A stretch of DNA of 64,000 nt from Beaufortia kweichowensis (lineage: Eukaryota; Chordata; Actinopteri; Cypriniformes; Gastromyzontidae): the NCBI GenBank assembly GCA_019155185.1, contig CM032795.1:12193795-12257794 (forward strand), in the 5' to 3' direction. The translations under genes and the position numbers were made by a program. The notes beneath the pieces were generated by a model. That model saw only the letters and a program-made list of their open reading frames with translations, was not told where the DNA came from and searched no databases. Below, one piece after another: positions 27,179 to 38,990 of this stretch. Position 1 is the first letter of the stretch; every line of letters begins with the position of its first letter.

Positions 27179-27421
27179 TTTCTGTTGGTCTCTTTGTAGG
27201 GACCTGTCACAGACTTCTATTGTTTTTATACTGGCCTAATGATATTTTCTATTCCCTTCTTCTAAAACCACACTACCCTTCACAAAAACATTTAGGCATT
27301 TTCACATTTATAAATAGGATCATTGAGCATGTTTAGCAATCAAATACCCTCGTGAGGATCACTGGCTGACGTCTCACCATTGTGGCGATCAAATGTCAAA
27401 CAAGAACACACACGCACGCAC
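27179..27421. repeat. GGGGAC-family interspersed repeat, copy 5 (adjacent to copy 4)
   Basis: TTTGTAGGGACCTGTCACAG, ACTTCTATTGTTTTTATACT, ATTCCCTTCTTCTAAAACCA, GGCATTTTCACATTTATAAA, then CACACACGCACGCACA at the right edge. It lies directly against copy 4, giving a head-to-tail tandem with a CA junction. Confidence 0.5.
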
Positions 27422-28853
27422 ATAGACTTGGTCTACTCTCTAATACGATGTGAGTGTTTTTGCTCTGGGACAGCTGACCTTTTGTTTTTTGCTCTTGTTT
27501 TGTATTTCACATGTTTTTCTATTTTTTTTCTGCAAGAGCAGTGACATGGAAGGAAGAAAAATAAGACAGCGAAAAACAACGTTAGCGTAAATGAACCAAA
27601 GGCACGAATGTTTTGATTGTGATAAACTGATGTGTGACTGCCCTCATTTGTGATAACTCGAACTGTGAATACATCTGTCAGATTAAATTCAAACAATCAA
27701 ATCCAGTTGATAAATGGCCATAGGCTAGACTTTTAAATGTTTTTGATTACTTCTGTTGTAATTTCTTTGTCTATTTTCATTACTGTTATTTTAAGTCATC
27801 AGGATGAAATTTGTTAAATGTAGTTGCTCATTAGCAGGGTAATTATGCATGTTTAATCTGGATGCTGATTGGCCCCCTAACCCCTTACTTCCTGCCAGCA
27901 TTGAAACACTTCGCCTGTCAATCAATTAATCTATTTTGAGAACAAATGACAGTGTAATTACCATAATTAACCTCAAGAGAGGGAAAGAGAACAAGAGAAA
28001 TAAAGAAGACAGAGAAAGACATCTGTCCATGTTTCATTCTTAGCCACCTCCGTGTTTGAGTCTGTATAATTTCAACGTGCATTTTCATTGGCTGGTTAAT
28101 ATGTCATCACAATATTCTACAATAAATGCTAATCACGGTCATTACACACCCTTTCTTCACTTGTCTTGAAGCATAAGTGGCTTCTATTGATTTACAGGAA
28201 GGCCTGTCACCTTAGCGCTTGGTGATGAACTTGTTTTTTTTGTCTTGGTGCCACAGAACACATGAATCTTTTGTTCGCTAAAGACACACCGCATGTAGAG
28301 GCTTTCAATTGGTTTTATGAACCTCCTACATTCCCTTCTGCATTGTAGGTGAGTCTATTTCAAAATCTGATATGAATTCTTTCAAGCTTAATGCTGCCGG
28401 CTAAAAGGCTGACATTGAGAGGGTATGCTCGGTGTGCTCTTAAGGAACATTGTGTGAAGGGCTTGTGTGTGTATGTGTTCGCGTGGGGCCGCTGGGATTG
28501 TCCTGCAGTTGGACACGAGCAATGAAATCCCTACTCAATTATACGAGTACAGCCCGCGGACACAAGGACACACAGACATGCACAGTCGAGCCACATTGCA
28601 TTAACCCTTATCAGACCCTGTCCTCTCCACATTAACCCTTCAGTGCTCACTTTCAGTTCATTAAAGCCTCCAGGCCATACTGACATCCCACTGACAGTAC
28701 AACTGCCACCGCTACCGGTACCCTATCATCACACACACAGTGTCTCACTAACAGCTAAATGAAGGTATGGTGTCACCATTTGGAGGTTATAAGGCATGTG
28801 CTATTTAGTTTCACACATTTTAATATTACATTTTACCATTTTACCATTAATAT
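27422..28853. other. Non-coding stretch with an enhancer-like block
   Basis: No supported gene. The motif-dense block 27830-27985 is listed separately. A purine-rich GAGAGGGAAAGAG patch follows it. Confidence 0.5.
27830..27985. promoter_or_regulatory. Candidate homeodomain / PBX-MEIS enhancer block
   Basis: Within 130 bp there are TAATTATGCAT at 27840, GATTGGCC at about 27867, CTGTCAATCAATTAAT at 27915 and TGACAG at 27947, followed by two more TAATTA-type sites (TGTAATTACC and ATAATTAAC). CTGTCAATCA is the reverse complement of TGATTGACAG, the known PBX-PREP/MEIS composite site. The block is free of recognised repeats. Enhancer function is inference. Confidence 0.35.
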
Positions 28854-29404
28854 TTAAAGAAACTATTCACCTCCAACATAATTCTGCTCTCATTTACAAA
28901 CTCATGTCAACTTTTGTCATCTGATAGTGACCTTGGCTGTCAAGCTCCGAAGAGCTTATTAAATTATCATCAAATAATACTTTTCTAACAATTTTGTTAG
29001 AGACTCTTAATGCACATGCCATTCTGAATGAGGCTTTTATAGCATTTTTTTGTTAATTTTTAAAACAATGCTGTATTTGTTAACGTTGGTAAATGTATTA
29101 GTTAACTTCAGCTAACAATGAGCAATATATTGTTCAGATTGTTCATTGTGCATTAACAGTTACAGCTTTTGCTTTTAAATATATATTGGTAAATGCATAA
29201 AAAATAAACTAAAATTAATAATGCTGTGTTTTTTATGTTAGCCAATGCGTATAAATACAACCTTATTGTAAAGTGTTAGGGCATGTTTGGTCCTTTTATT
29301 GAAGTCTAACAGCTTCTGGTTATTATCAGCTGGACAAATAATAACAAATCATTCTTTAAAAGAATAAACTCCACACAGGTTGGGAATGACATGAGGTTGT
29401 GTAA
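28854..29404. mobile_element. Family A element interrupted by a family B MITE
   Basis: The left arm begins TTAAAGAAACTATTCACC and continues ATTCTGCTCTCATTTACAAA and CTCATGTCAAC. The right arm has ACACAGGTTGGGAATGACAT followed by GAGGTTGTGTAA and then loses the terminal 30-40 bp. A family B copy (29066-29278) lies between the arms, so family B arrived after family A, if the arms belong together. Confidence 0.55.
29066..29278. mobile_element. Family B palindromic MITE, copy 2
   Basis: CAATGCTGTATTTGTTAACG, ACTTCAGCTAACAATGAGCA, TTGTTCATTGTGCATTAACA and, at the right end, ACAACCTTATTGTAAAGTGT. These match the copy at 16381-16659 in order. The right terminal inverted repeat is better preserved than the left. 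Confidence 0.7.
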
Positions 29405-30985
29405 AACCTCTAAACTTCCTCTAAAAGTCTCCCCATACTAATTATTAGTTATTATACAAAAATATTCCTAAAATGAGGCGATAAGGCACTCACAAGTAAT
29501 TTTACAGTTTGTGAATCTCATACCACTTTGTCATGGATTACAGAGGAATTCGAAAACTGCCACATTGCCCAACACTTATTATCAATCTTAGAAATATTAC
29601 CATTCTTTGCCAGAAGCAACAAGCAGAGTCCTGCTCAAATGAACATGAACAGACTGCAATTTTAGTGTTGCCAAAGACATGCTCTGTTGAATCAGCACTA
29701 ACTTGCACAAATACACTAACCCCACCACACACATCTGAGTCATCATTTGCCAATTATTTAACACATAGATGCTTATATACAGGCAAAAACACACCTGTTT
29801 CCTTGATGGTCGTCTATACCAATGCCTTATTCTGTAAAAAAAAGATGCATATCTGTGCATTTTAAATATGTATGCTATGAGGAGCCTCAGGTCTTCCTGC
29901 TTCAACCATCTGACAGAACCATGCTAAGAATGGCTTCTGGGATGAGAAGGTCAAAAATTTGTAGAAGCTTGCAGAGACGATGCGTACAGAGATCAGAAAC
30001 CTACTCTCGCCTAGAAAATGTTTTCACTTCTAATTTGCATCAGTTTTGATGAGATGAATGTTTGAACAAAACATCCATAAAAGAGAGAGAAAGGGAGCAG
30101 GAGAGAGAGAGAGAGAGAGGATGATTGAGAAAGAGCTTGCATCTGTAGAGGTTATGCTAAATGAAGGTTAAATTGGTTTCGCTTGTCACAGCGCATAAAC
30201 AGCTGAGCATCCACTGCAGGGCACTTAAAAAATCCCAAACCACACACATGCTCACATACACACATATTTACACACAAAACAGACTTGCAGACAACACGCT
30301 AAATTTTATTCTTCAATGAATACTTTATAAGATCATACACGGAAAGATACTTTTATACAGAGGCGCCATCTTCACCATGCTCATCATGGTTACAGGAAAC
30401 AAGGATATATAAACAGCCAGATAATGCACATCTGTGAATGAGCCTTTTTAAAAGCCCAGCTGCGTGAAGAGGTGGAGATGGGGGCATTTCTTCAGAAATG
30501 CTTTCGAAATTCCAAATTCTAACACCGGTCCATTAGCGACAGAATGCTTTGAAAGTGCACACAGTAAGTTTTTGTTTGTTGCGTTGGCCAGTACAGCGCA
30601 CGTCTTGGCCTTTTACTAGCACCATGCTTCAAATATTCGGCATCACCCAAAAATAAAGGTTTTCCGTTCCCAGTGCCATTATAGAAATGTGTTACTTGCA
30701 GAGTTCAAACACAGGGGGTTAGAATAAAATGGCATTAAAACAGCTTTAAATCATCATATTCGTCCAAAAGTACTTATATTTCTTTACGCGTAAAACTTAT
30801 TCTAAAAAATGACTAAGTGCACCTATAATCGGTTGTGGGATCTTGCTTTGACTGCACATTATTTTTTGTAATCTCTGAAGAAAAGTATCATTCATCTTGT
30901 ACCACTTAGAATATTGTACATCTAAATATCTACAGAGTCATCATTTATTCTGTTGGTCTTAAGTATTCCAGGCTTTGCCTCAAGG
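29405..30985. other. Non-coding stretch, no gene seen
   Basis: Overlapping frames of 71-110 codons on both strands at 29533-29905 have no domains or paralogues and appear to be chance. A GA-rich patch runs at 30083-30119. Confidence 0.5.
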
Positions 30986-30987
30986 TC

Positions 30988-30988
30988 A

Positions 30989-31019
<31 letters not shown>

Positions 31020-31040
31020 TGTGTGTGTGCGTGTGCGCGT
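30988..31040. repeat. (GT)n microsatellite with GC-rich end
   Basis: GT tract with one TA break, ending GTGCGTGTGCGCGTG. Alternating purine-pyrimidine sequence of this kind can adopt Z-DNA. Confidence 0.95.
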
Positions 31041-32625
31041 GATGGTGCATAATCACCGTTCCTAAGTGCCCTAGAGAGGGATGTCAGCTTTAAACATAAA
31101 AACAGATACTGACAGTGTGTTTACCCGCTAAAACATTCCTTAATTTTCTAGCAGAGAAACAAGAATATTTTAAAACCCTCCTACCAACAGTCAGGCCTCT
31201 AATCGTATGTCTTCCGCAGTATTTCTCTACAAGGCGAAACTTGTTCTGACACAAACGCACAAAGCAAGCAAAATAAATAAGCTCTTCACATTTATCAAAT
31301 AAGGCCAGTAACTGCTGTTTGTAGACTGATTAGAAATAATAAGCACCTGTTTGAAAGTATCAGCGGTTTAAACGTGAAGGATTTAATTCAATTTGACTGC
31401 ATCTATATGGCCTTTTCACGGCTGATATAAACAGAATGGCTGTGGGATTGTTATGCATCATGATGTTCCTCGGCCTATTCATTTGAACGCCGGTAAAGAT
31501 GACTGTGTGGTATATCAAGGCACGCTTAGCAAATATTTCATAGGCTTTATAATCAGCTTGGCTCTGTCTCGCTGTGGTGATGTATCCTACAGGCATGCCA
31601 GTCTGGATTTTGATCTGGATTAGGCATCATGTCAGGCGCATTCCTTAAAGTAAATTGTATTGTATGTGCTCTACATTGAGTCAGCCGTGACTTGTCAAGG
31701 TCATTCATTTATTACACTGCGAGAGCAAAATGATGCACATAACACAATACCTGACTTCTTGACTACATCGCTCTTCAATCTCAATGGATTACTTGCATAC
31801 TATTCAATTTTATGGCATTCTGTTTGCGAATGATTATTTTCCCCAAGTGTACATTACAGCTGCTGGTGCAGAACACAATCGTGTAAACCATGTATTTTAT
31901 TTTGTAAGTTGACAAGACACACAAAGCAAGTGTTGAAATGGTTTTCCTAATGATGTGCACGTATATAGTTATTAGTAGGAAGTAGCACAGCAGTATAAAC
32001 ACAAAGGATGTGATTATGTCTTTATGTAGTGTCATGTTCGCACATTATCTCTGAGTGTCAGCGTGCAAACGGTGCTTTTAAAGTAGACAGGAAGCTCTTT
32101 ATCACTCCATCATTTGTGTTAAACTCCACTGAGAACTGCTCAGATAATTCTTCCAAGAGGTTTTCCCATGAAAGCCGTTTTGATAACAACTGTGACTGCG
32201 GTGTTACATCAGACCAACACCTCTGAGATCTGCTGAGCATGTTACACATGAGAATCCTAAAAGCATTAGACACAGTGACCCTGTATGGAACAGGCCCAAA
32301 CGCACGCATACACAAATAAAAAACTCCACAGCAATGTTTTAGTAATGCTAGACAGAGTCTTAAAACTCCCAATGCGAAAGTTTTATGGCTCTCAAAGCTG
32401 CTAATGCCAGCCAAGAGGAGATATGCTTCTATAGCCTCTCTCTCCCACTTACACAGTTTATCTCTAGGACAATCTGCATATGGTGTTGTCATTTCTTTTT
32501 TGTATGTTATGCACTAATTGCCGAGGAGAAAGAGGACAGAGTGAAAAGCTCCTCTTTTGTTTGACATAAGGAATGTATAGTAATGTGTTATTTGAGATCA
32601 GCATTCCATGGAGTCTTTAGTCTGC
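31041..32625. other. Non-coding stretch containing the longest non-repetitive frame
   Basis: The minus-strand frame at 32058-32492 (144 codons) is the longest outside microsatellites. It has a Leu/Cys-rich hydrophobic middle, but no domain I recognise and no splice or paralogue support. The interval 31370-31960 is repeat-free and of mixed composition, and is raised as a conserved-block candidate. Confidence 0.45.
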
Positions 32626-32815
32626 GTGTACACACATACACATAGACACCAACCCTGACCTAAAGTAGCTATCTAAATGGGGACATACCGAAAACATTAG
32701 TTGTTAAAAAAAATAAAGCTAATTATAATTCTTATAGTCTAAGCCCTACAACAAACCTAAACCAACTCCTGAAAGTTTATATTTTAAACATTCAAAACCC
32801 ATCAACGTATTAGAA
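32626..32815. repeat. GGGGAC-family interspersed repeat, copy 6 (decayed)
   Basis: ACACACATACACATAGACAC, AAATGGGGACATACC, TCTAAGCCCTACAACAAACC and TAAACCAACTCCTGAAAG. The order is CA tract, GGGGAC, then the CCTAAACC-type middle, as in the other copies. Confidence 0.5.
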
Positions 32816-32821
32816 ACAATA

Positions 32822-32939
32822 AGAGAGAAGAAACATTATTTATTGGATTTATGAATCAACCTTGCAAACCAGGCATGCAAAAGGAGACTTTGTTAGATTT
32901 ACAAGACATTTCTAGGGATATTGTTCAGCATTTTTTTAC
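32822..32939. repeat. Unidentified repeat X, partial copy 2
   Basis: AGAAACATTATTTATTGGAT, TTATGAATCAACC, AAGGAGACTTTGTTAGATTT and GGGATATTGTTCAGCATTTT match the left third of copy 3, which starts immediately downstream. The two form a short direct duplication. Confidence 0.6.
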
Positions 32940-32947
32940 GCGGGGGA

Positions 32948-33240
32948 GAGAGAAAGGAGGAGAAAGAAAACATTATTTATTGCATTTATGAATCAATGTC
33001 GAAAAGGAGGCTTTGTCAAATTTAGAGGATATTTCTGGGGATATTGTTCAGCATATTTTGCATGTTCAGCAAGTACAGTATATCTAAGTAAAAAACCATA
33101 CATATTTTTAACGGATAAAATAAGGCTTGTTACTACAAAATACGACCCCTCCTGGATGACCAGGACAGCAAAACGGCTTAATTTTATGTCCAGCTTAACT
33201 GTATATTACCCTGTAATGCAACAGCCACTTACCCAATGAA
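32948..33240. repeat. Unidentified repeat X, copy 3
   Basis: ATTGCATTTATGAATCAATG, GAGGCTTTGTCAAATTTAGA, GATATTGTTCAGCA, TCCTGGATGACCAGGACAG and CAACAGCCACTTACCC. It carries an 83-codon frame (32988-33239) containing SWMTRTAKRL. That frame is not conserved as a frame in copy 1, so coding is doubtful. Confidence 0.6.
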
Positions 33241-35313
33241 TAAATCAGTGGATGTGAAATTGATTTAAAAAAAGTAATTTGAAATGTATTTCAAAGATGA
33301 AATGTGTGTAACACTACAATATTTGACCACATATGCTTTCATTTCATTTAAGTATCAATTTAGTCTCAGATGTTTCTCTAAAATTTGCTTAGAAAAAATA
33401 TAAACAGAAACAAACAAGCCCATTCTTAAAATACAGTAAGAGATTTAAGACTTGGCCAATCTGAGCTCAGTCTGTGACACTGTTGAGATCTCTTTTTAAA
33501 ACTCTTTGTGAGATTAGTCTTTTTCTCTAGAGAAATATCAAAGAGACGTACTGAAGAAGACTTGCTTCCATTTGCTCTCCACTAACCTCACTGATGTCTA
33601 GCAGAAATAACTGAGAAATTTAAGACATTTCATCTGTGTTTTTTCTTTCTTATGGGGGAGTAAAACAGATTGCTGACTGACTTATGTGCGTCAGCAAAAA
33701 CAACTTAAGTGTGGACACATACAGACGTACAGAGGTACATGTGTTAGAGCTACAGGAAGTTGGGCATAGTGGGTAACTATAAAAACACTGTAATCAGCCC
33801 TCCAACAAACACACCCTTTACTGTAGGCCTACAAGCACATTCAGCCTAATCAAGGTCTTTATGTAACCCAGATATGCCTCTGTTACAGGCACCCAATATC
33901 CATCACCCACACACACATACACACACATACACCATGTGGCTACTGTAGATTCAGGCTCTGTTCTCTCTCTCTGTGTATCTCAATGATTCTGAGCATATAA
34001 TGAAGATAAATGAGTATTGCCAGACCACCGCGCTCCCTCGCTCACTGTCGCTCCTGTTCTGCTGTGGGAGGGAAGGAACAGACACAGAACTGTGGTTATG
34101 GCTGGCATTTGCCAAAAATCATCTTTCGGACTCCAAGGGAAAGATTAATTTATTCTAAATAAGTGCACGATGATTTTTATAGCTGTGTTCTGTGGAAGGG
34201 AATAATGTCTGTGAGTCATTATAGGACAGGACTCAAAGAAAAAGTATGTCAGCATCCCCTGGCAGCTTTACACACACAAACACTGATAAAGGCAAACAAA
34301 AACAGGCTCACAAAACATTCATCACTACATAAACACATCTGCTACTAAATTTACTGGATGAGCAGGGCACCTTTGTGTACCTTTAATCTCTCTGAGCTCA
34401 TATAACATTTCTCTCTTTCTTTTTTGCTCTCTGCGTCTCACCGTCTCTTTTCCATCCACCTACAGTAAGATTATAAGACATGATAAATGTACTTTAATTC
34501 ACAGATACTTTGATATTGCTTTTCACCGGCCAGAGGCTGACAAAACAAACACACACAGCAGTTACAACACTGTGGCTGATAATATCTCTCAAGTTGAGAT
34601 GAATGATTAATAACCCAAATAAACAAACAAGTAGTAGGCAGAGCATTTTTTCACACTGTGTTCATCCTCCGGCAAGTGAACGCATCTTCTGCACTTCACC
34701 GTGGCCATTGAACACAATACAAATAATCCAATTACATTTGATGTGTTTATACTTTCGGTCTGACTAATCTAATACAATGACTGCTGCTGTGTTACCATGA
34801 GGGGCCTTGTGAAAACAATTCAAATGTCCTGCCAAAGGGTTTGTTCACAGCGTTTTACCTCAATTAATTATGAATGGTTGGATTCTTATGTTTTGTGTTC
34901 AATAAAGGGGAAATCTTGTTTTTAATGTTAAATTTAGGGTCAGCTTTTGGTAGAACAATTGACAGAGCATTTACAGAAAGTTTAGTTACAGTTTTCTAAT
35001 TTGATTGGCCGAGCAATATTTCAAGAGTGGATTTCATGTTCCCTAGACACTCTTTATCACGGTGCTCTTAGGTTTTTAACAAATTGTAATTTTAGAGCTC
35101 ATCATTGTGAACTGTACAATACAGAGTACAGAAAAGCATTGGTACTGTATTTGTTTGTTTACAAATTTATACTGGGTCTGTTACCATAATTCTTTATGCA
35201 ACACAGAACAGAACTTGTATCCCCTTTCAGTTTAATTTGTACAAACTAATTTAGGAAAACATCTCATACTACAGTAATTGGAATATTTCACAAAATGATT
35301 TAAAGATGCAACT
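33241..35313. other. Non-coding stretch, no gene seen
   Basis: Frames of 61-62 codons only. Short CA runs occur near 33905-33930. No repeat family is assigned. Confidence 0.5.
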
Positions 35314-35478
35314 AAAAATTGATGGACATGTATAAGACTCGAGATTAAATGTTCATGTTAAATTTTCATAACAATAAAAAATAATATATTTTTAATACAT
35401 TTTTAAAATGTTAACGTTACTGTAATTGACTAAAATACCTCAAATAAACCATTTTGTTAGTAACAGTTAACAGGTTAA
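35314..35478. mobile_element. Family C TTAA-type MITE, copy 2 (left end missing)
   Basis: AAATTGATGGACATGTATAA then GACTCGAGATTAAATGTTCA, ATGTTAACGTTACTGTAATT, AAAATACCTCAAATAAACC and the right terminus TAACAGTTAACAGGTTAA. It matches the interior and right end of copy 4 at 58537-58825. The left roughly 100 bp are absent. Confidence 0.7.
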
Positions 35479-35696
35479 AGAGTCAAGTTGTAAATGTTTT
35501 TAAATTTGTTTAGATAATGTCAATGTTTTTAGTTAAATAAAGATATAAAAATAAAAAATGTCTCAGATCAGATTATGTTAGTGGGAGGCAGAGTTTTATG
35601 GAATGAGAGGAAAGTTTTTTGATAGTTGGAGCATCTGTGTTTTCTGTTGCTCTGGGATGGCTCAAGGTCTCTCATCAGCGAGTGTACACAGTTTTA

Positions 35697-36036
35697 GAGT
35701 ACATTTACACAGTGACAATGTACTAAAATCAGAAAAGTTATTCCTTTACATTTTTTTTTAAGTTTTGCATGTCGCAATGTTGTCAAAACGATCTTCATTC
35801 ACACTGATAACAGAGAAAGAATAAAAAACACTGTACCAGGCCAGCAGTGCATAAGCCTAAAGATTAAACTAATATGTATGTGCATTTTTGTAGTTTAAAA
35901 TAAGACAACAATGGTATAGTTTTTAAAAACTCACAATGTTTTGTGTTTTCAGGCCCCCAAAACACTGTTGCTTTGTAAATGACCGGCCAAAAAGTTTTCC
36001 GTTTTTAGTTGAAAATAGTGTCATGTAAATGCCCCC
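35697..36036. mobile_element. MITE-like element with CATTTACA / TGTAAATG ends
   Basis: The left end (GAGTACATTTACACAGTGAC) and right end (AGTGTCATGTAAATGCCCC) are partly inverted copies. The interior has GATCTTCATTCACACTGATA and TTTGTAAATGACCGGCCAAA, also loosely mirrored. I recall a cyprinid element whose ends read like 'CGTTTACACGACAACG'. It is heavily mutated. The 61-codon minus frame at 35923-36108 is a by-product. Confidence 0.5.
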
Positions 36037-38587
36037 TTTGGAAAGAAAGGAAATTGCTGTTGCTCCATTCACATTACTTGTTCCAGTCTGTTTGTTGCTT
36101 GGCAACAAGTTGGTGTTTTGGCTTCTTTTGGAACTATCGTGATTGGTTGACTATAAGATACACAAACAAGCTGACCAAATTCTAAAATGCTAATCACTCT
36201 ACATTAATTTCTTGTGAAAAGAACTGTTAAATATAAGCAATATTACACTTAAAGCACGGTGCTTTATGGCCAAATCAGAGTCTCTCTCACCCATGGCCTG
36301 CTCATGTCATGACTCACCACAAACCACATGGCAAATACACGAAGGTATTATAATCTAAAGTCATCACATTTTTTAAATACATGTGACATGCACAGAACAC
36401 TATAGTGACAGATGATAAAAGCGTCATAAAAGGCAGTTTCCTCAAAAAGAATGAACTACACAGTAGTCTTTTATGTTTTTTTTTTCAACTCATTGGTATC
36501 TATGGAGAGTTATGATATGAATATTAAATCACATCAAAGAGAAATACCACTTCTTTTTATCCAGTAAACGTAACATTAAAAGCTGAATTATGGATCAACT
36601 CAAATTCAGAGAGTTTGGGCTCTATGTAAAAGGCTTACAGTTGTCTCACAGATTTCTTCAGTAATCTCATCCAGAGCTGACGTCTGCTAGTGACCCGCTT
36701 CCTCTTTAACTGACTACTGACCCACTTTTACACACACAAAACACTGAAACGGGTCACTCGGAATTAACACAACTTAGATCAATTCGGATTAAGTCAGCAT
36801 CTCCTTGCAGCAAAAACACACAAATATTGCCTCCTGTGTTCCATTTCTGAGAGACGGCTTAAAAACATTTGGTCAACTCCATGCAGTCACCAGCACACCC
36901 CACACACACACAGTCTCCCTCTCCCCGGGGCACTAGAATACCAGGTTGCCCTGGTTACTGATTCTATGGGATGCCAGCCTGATCTGATGGAACAGAATTA
37001 AAGTGGCTTTCGCCTGAACCAACACCAGAGGCCACACACACACACACACACACACAAACACAAGAGACACAAAATCATAAATAACATACAGCCCATATAT
37101 AGAAAACAAACACAACTATAACCACATACACACATAATGCTTTGTGCATGTAACATTTGACCATTTTTTCCTCTTCTGCTCTGAAAAAATGACTCACGAA
37201 TGAGGTTAGAGGAAGCTTGAGGAGAGAAAAAGGGAGAGAGTGCAGACAGAAATAGAAAGGAGAATCAAATTGGCCTGTGTGAGTCAGTATTATGCCCTGT
37301 CCCTTCAAATTGTACATTCTCACACTCACAGTCACAGGAACATTTATAATTGCTTTGGTTTTTAGGCCCATAGGCTTTCCATCTCCAAAATAGCTGACAT
37401 CTCCTCGTGCAGAAACGTAAAACCTCCATAGTTCAGATTCTGACAAAAACATTTAATCAGCAAGGCCAGTTATTTTATATTCATACTGCTAATAGCGAAC
37501 TGTGCAGCTGCTAGCTAGCTGATGACAAGCTCTGCAGTTAAATCTCCAGAGTTCTATCTAGTTAAGCGAAGCCATTAATATCTGGTTTCATATGGTGTAA
37601 TGTGATGTCCGCATTACGGGATTTAAGGATTTCAACGCCCTACATTGTTCATTGGGCTTTTCATCATCTGCAACATGTCTAAATGATGCATATCTTTCTC
37701 TTGAGATTTTCAAGAAATGAAGTTCATTACTGCAAATCTATACATTTGCAAAGTAACACGTTTTTGTTCACTATTTTGCGCAGACGGACAATTATGCGTC
37801 TGTGATGTATTCGAATTGAGTCTGTATAAAGCTCACTGTCAAACGAAAAATCTTATTATTCCTCCTTACTCGATTATTTATTCATTTAAAAAGTATCTGT
37901 ATGTGAACTTATGTTTATTATCTTAAAATAAGAGCTAGATAGAGAAGATGATACCGTTTGTCGCTGTTGGATATCAGTTGTTATTGGATTTATTAATTAT
38001 CCAAGAAAGCCAAAAGTTTCCTTTAAAACATACCAAAGCAAAGCTGTGATTTTAGTCAATGTCTATTGTACTGCAAGTCAATATAGAAAAGGAATGAAAA
38101 GAAAATGGAAAAAGAAAGAATCGATTTGTCTGACTGCTGGATATCTGTCTGAACAAACAGGTGGAAGTACTAAATTACTAGTGTCCTAAGAGGACCTCAG
38201 ACACCAGACTATAAGGCCACTCTGAGTAAACTAAGAACCAGCCAGCCCTGTGTAATTTTTGAGCATGTGTGCGTGTAGGAGTGTGAACAATGTGTGTGTG
38301 TGATATTTGGGCCAAACATTCTGGTTTATCTTTTTATGTCCAAGTTCCAACCTCATCAGTGATCAATCTGCGTAGCGCGAGAGTGGTTTTTAATGACATC
38401 TCTCAGAGGAGGGAATGATGTGTGTGTATGATAGGAAAAGAGAGAGAAATGTGATTAGGATGCTGGATGAGTATCGGGCTTAATATGGCTGAATCAACAA
38501 GAGACAATAAAGAGTTACAGAGGTTATGAAGGGGAAGGAGGGAGTATCTGAATAAATGAGAATATTATTGTAATATTGCTGCTCTTC
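36037..38587. other. Non-coding stretch, no gene seen
   Basis: The minus-strand frame at 37075-37452 (125 codons) ends in a Val/Phe-rich hydrophobic segment partly templated by a CA tract (37032-37062). No domain is recognised. An X-box-like GTTGCTTGGCAAC is at 36094-36106. Confidence 0.45.
37032..37062. repeat. (CA)n microsatellite
   Basis: About 13 CA units, then AAACACA. Confidence 0.95.
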
Positions 38588-38990
38588 TTAAAGAGAGTTT
38601 ACCCAAAAATGAAAATTCTGTCATTTACTAAGCCATATGTCATCCTTATCTGTATCATTAGGACTGGGATGTTAATAAGACAAAAAAAAATAACAATAAT
38701 GATATTATAAATGAGGTCTTGAAAGTCTTCTCTGGCTCTTTTTGGTGCAATCAAGAGAGTTATTTGCAAGTTACAATAACAAAGAGTTTGAATTAGAAAA
38801 GGGATCACAATTTATTCACCCTCACGTCACAACTCTGTGGAACACAAACAAAGATATTTTGTAAAATGTCTCGGTGGTTTTGTGTCCATACAATGGAAGT
38901 CAATGAGGGCCAATGTTGTTTGGTTACTAACATTCTTCAAAATACCTTCTTTTGTGTTTTGCAAGAAAGTCATACAAGTTTGAGGATAAG
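38588..38990. mobile_element. Family A element, both arms, with internal interruption
   Basis: The left arm is TTAAAGAGAGTTTACCCAAA then AATGAAAATTCTGTCATTTA. The middle is TTTATTCACCCTCACGTCAC and TCTGTGGAACACAAACAAAG. The right arm is AACATTCTTCAAAATACCTT then CTTTTGTGTTTTGCAAGAAA. About 175 bp of unrelated sequence (roughly 38638-38810) separates TCATTTA from TTTATTCACCCTC, which are contiguous in other copies. The terminal part of the right arm is lost. Confidence 0.65.

Noticed and set aside
37075..37452. 125-codon minus-strand frame with a hydrophobic C-terminus
   Set aside because: The hydrophobic end is templated by CA/TA-rich DNA; no homology recognised.
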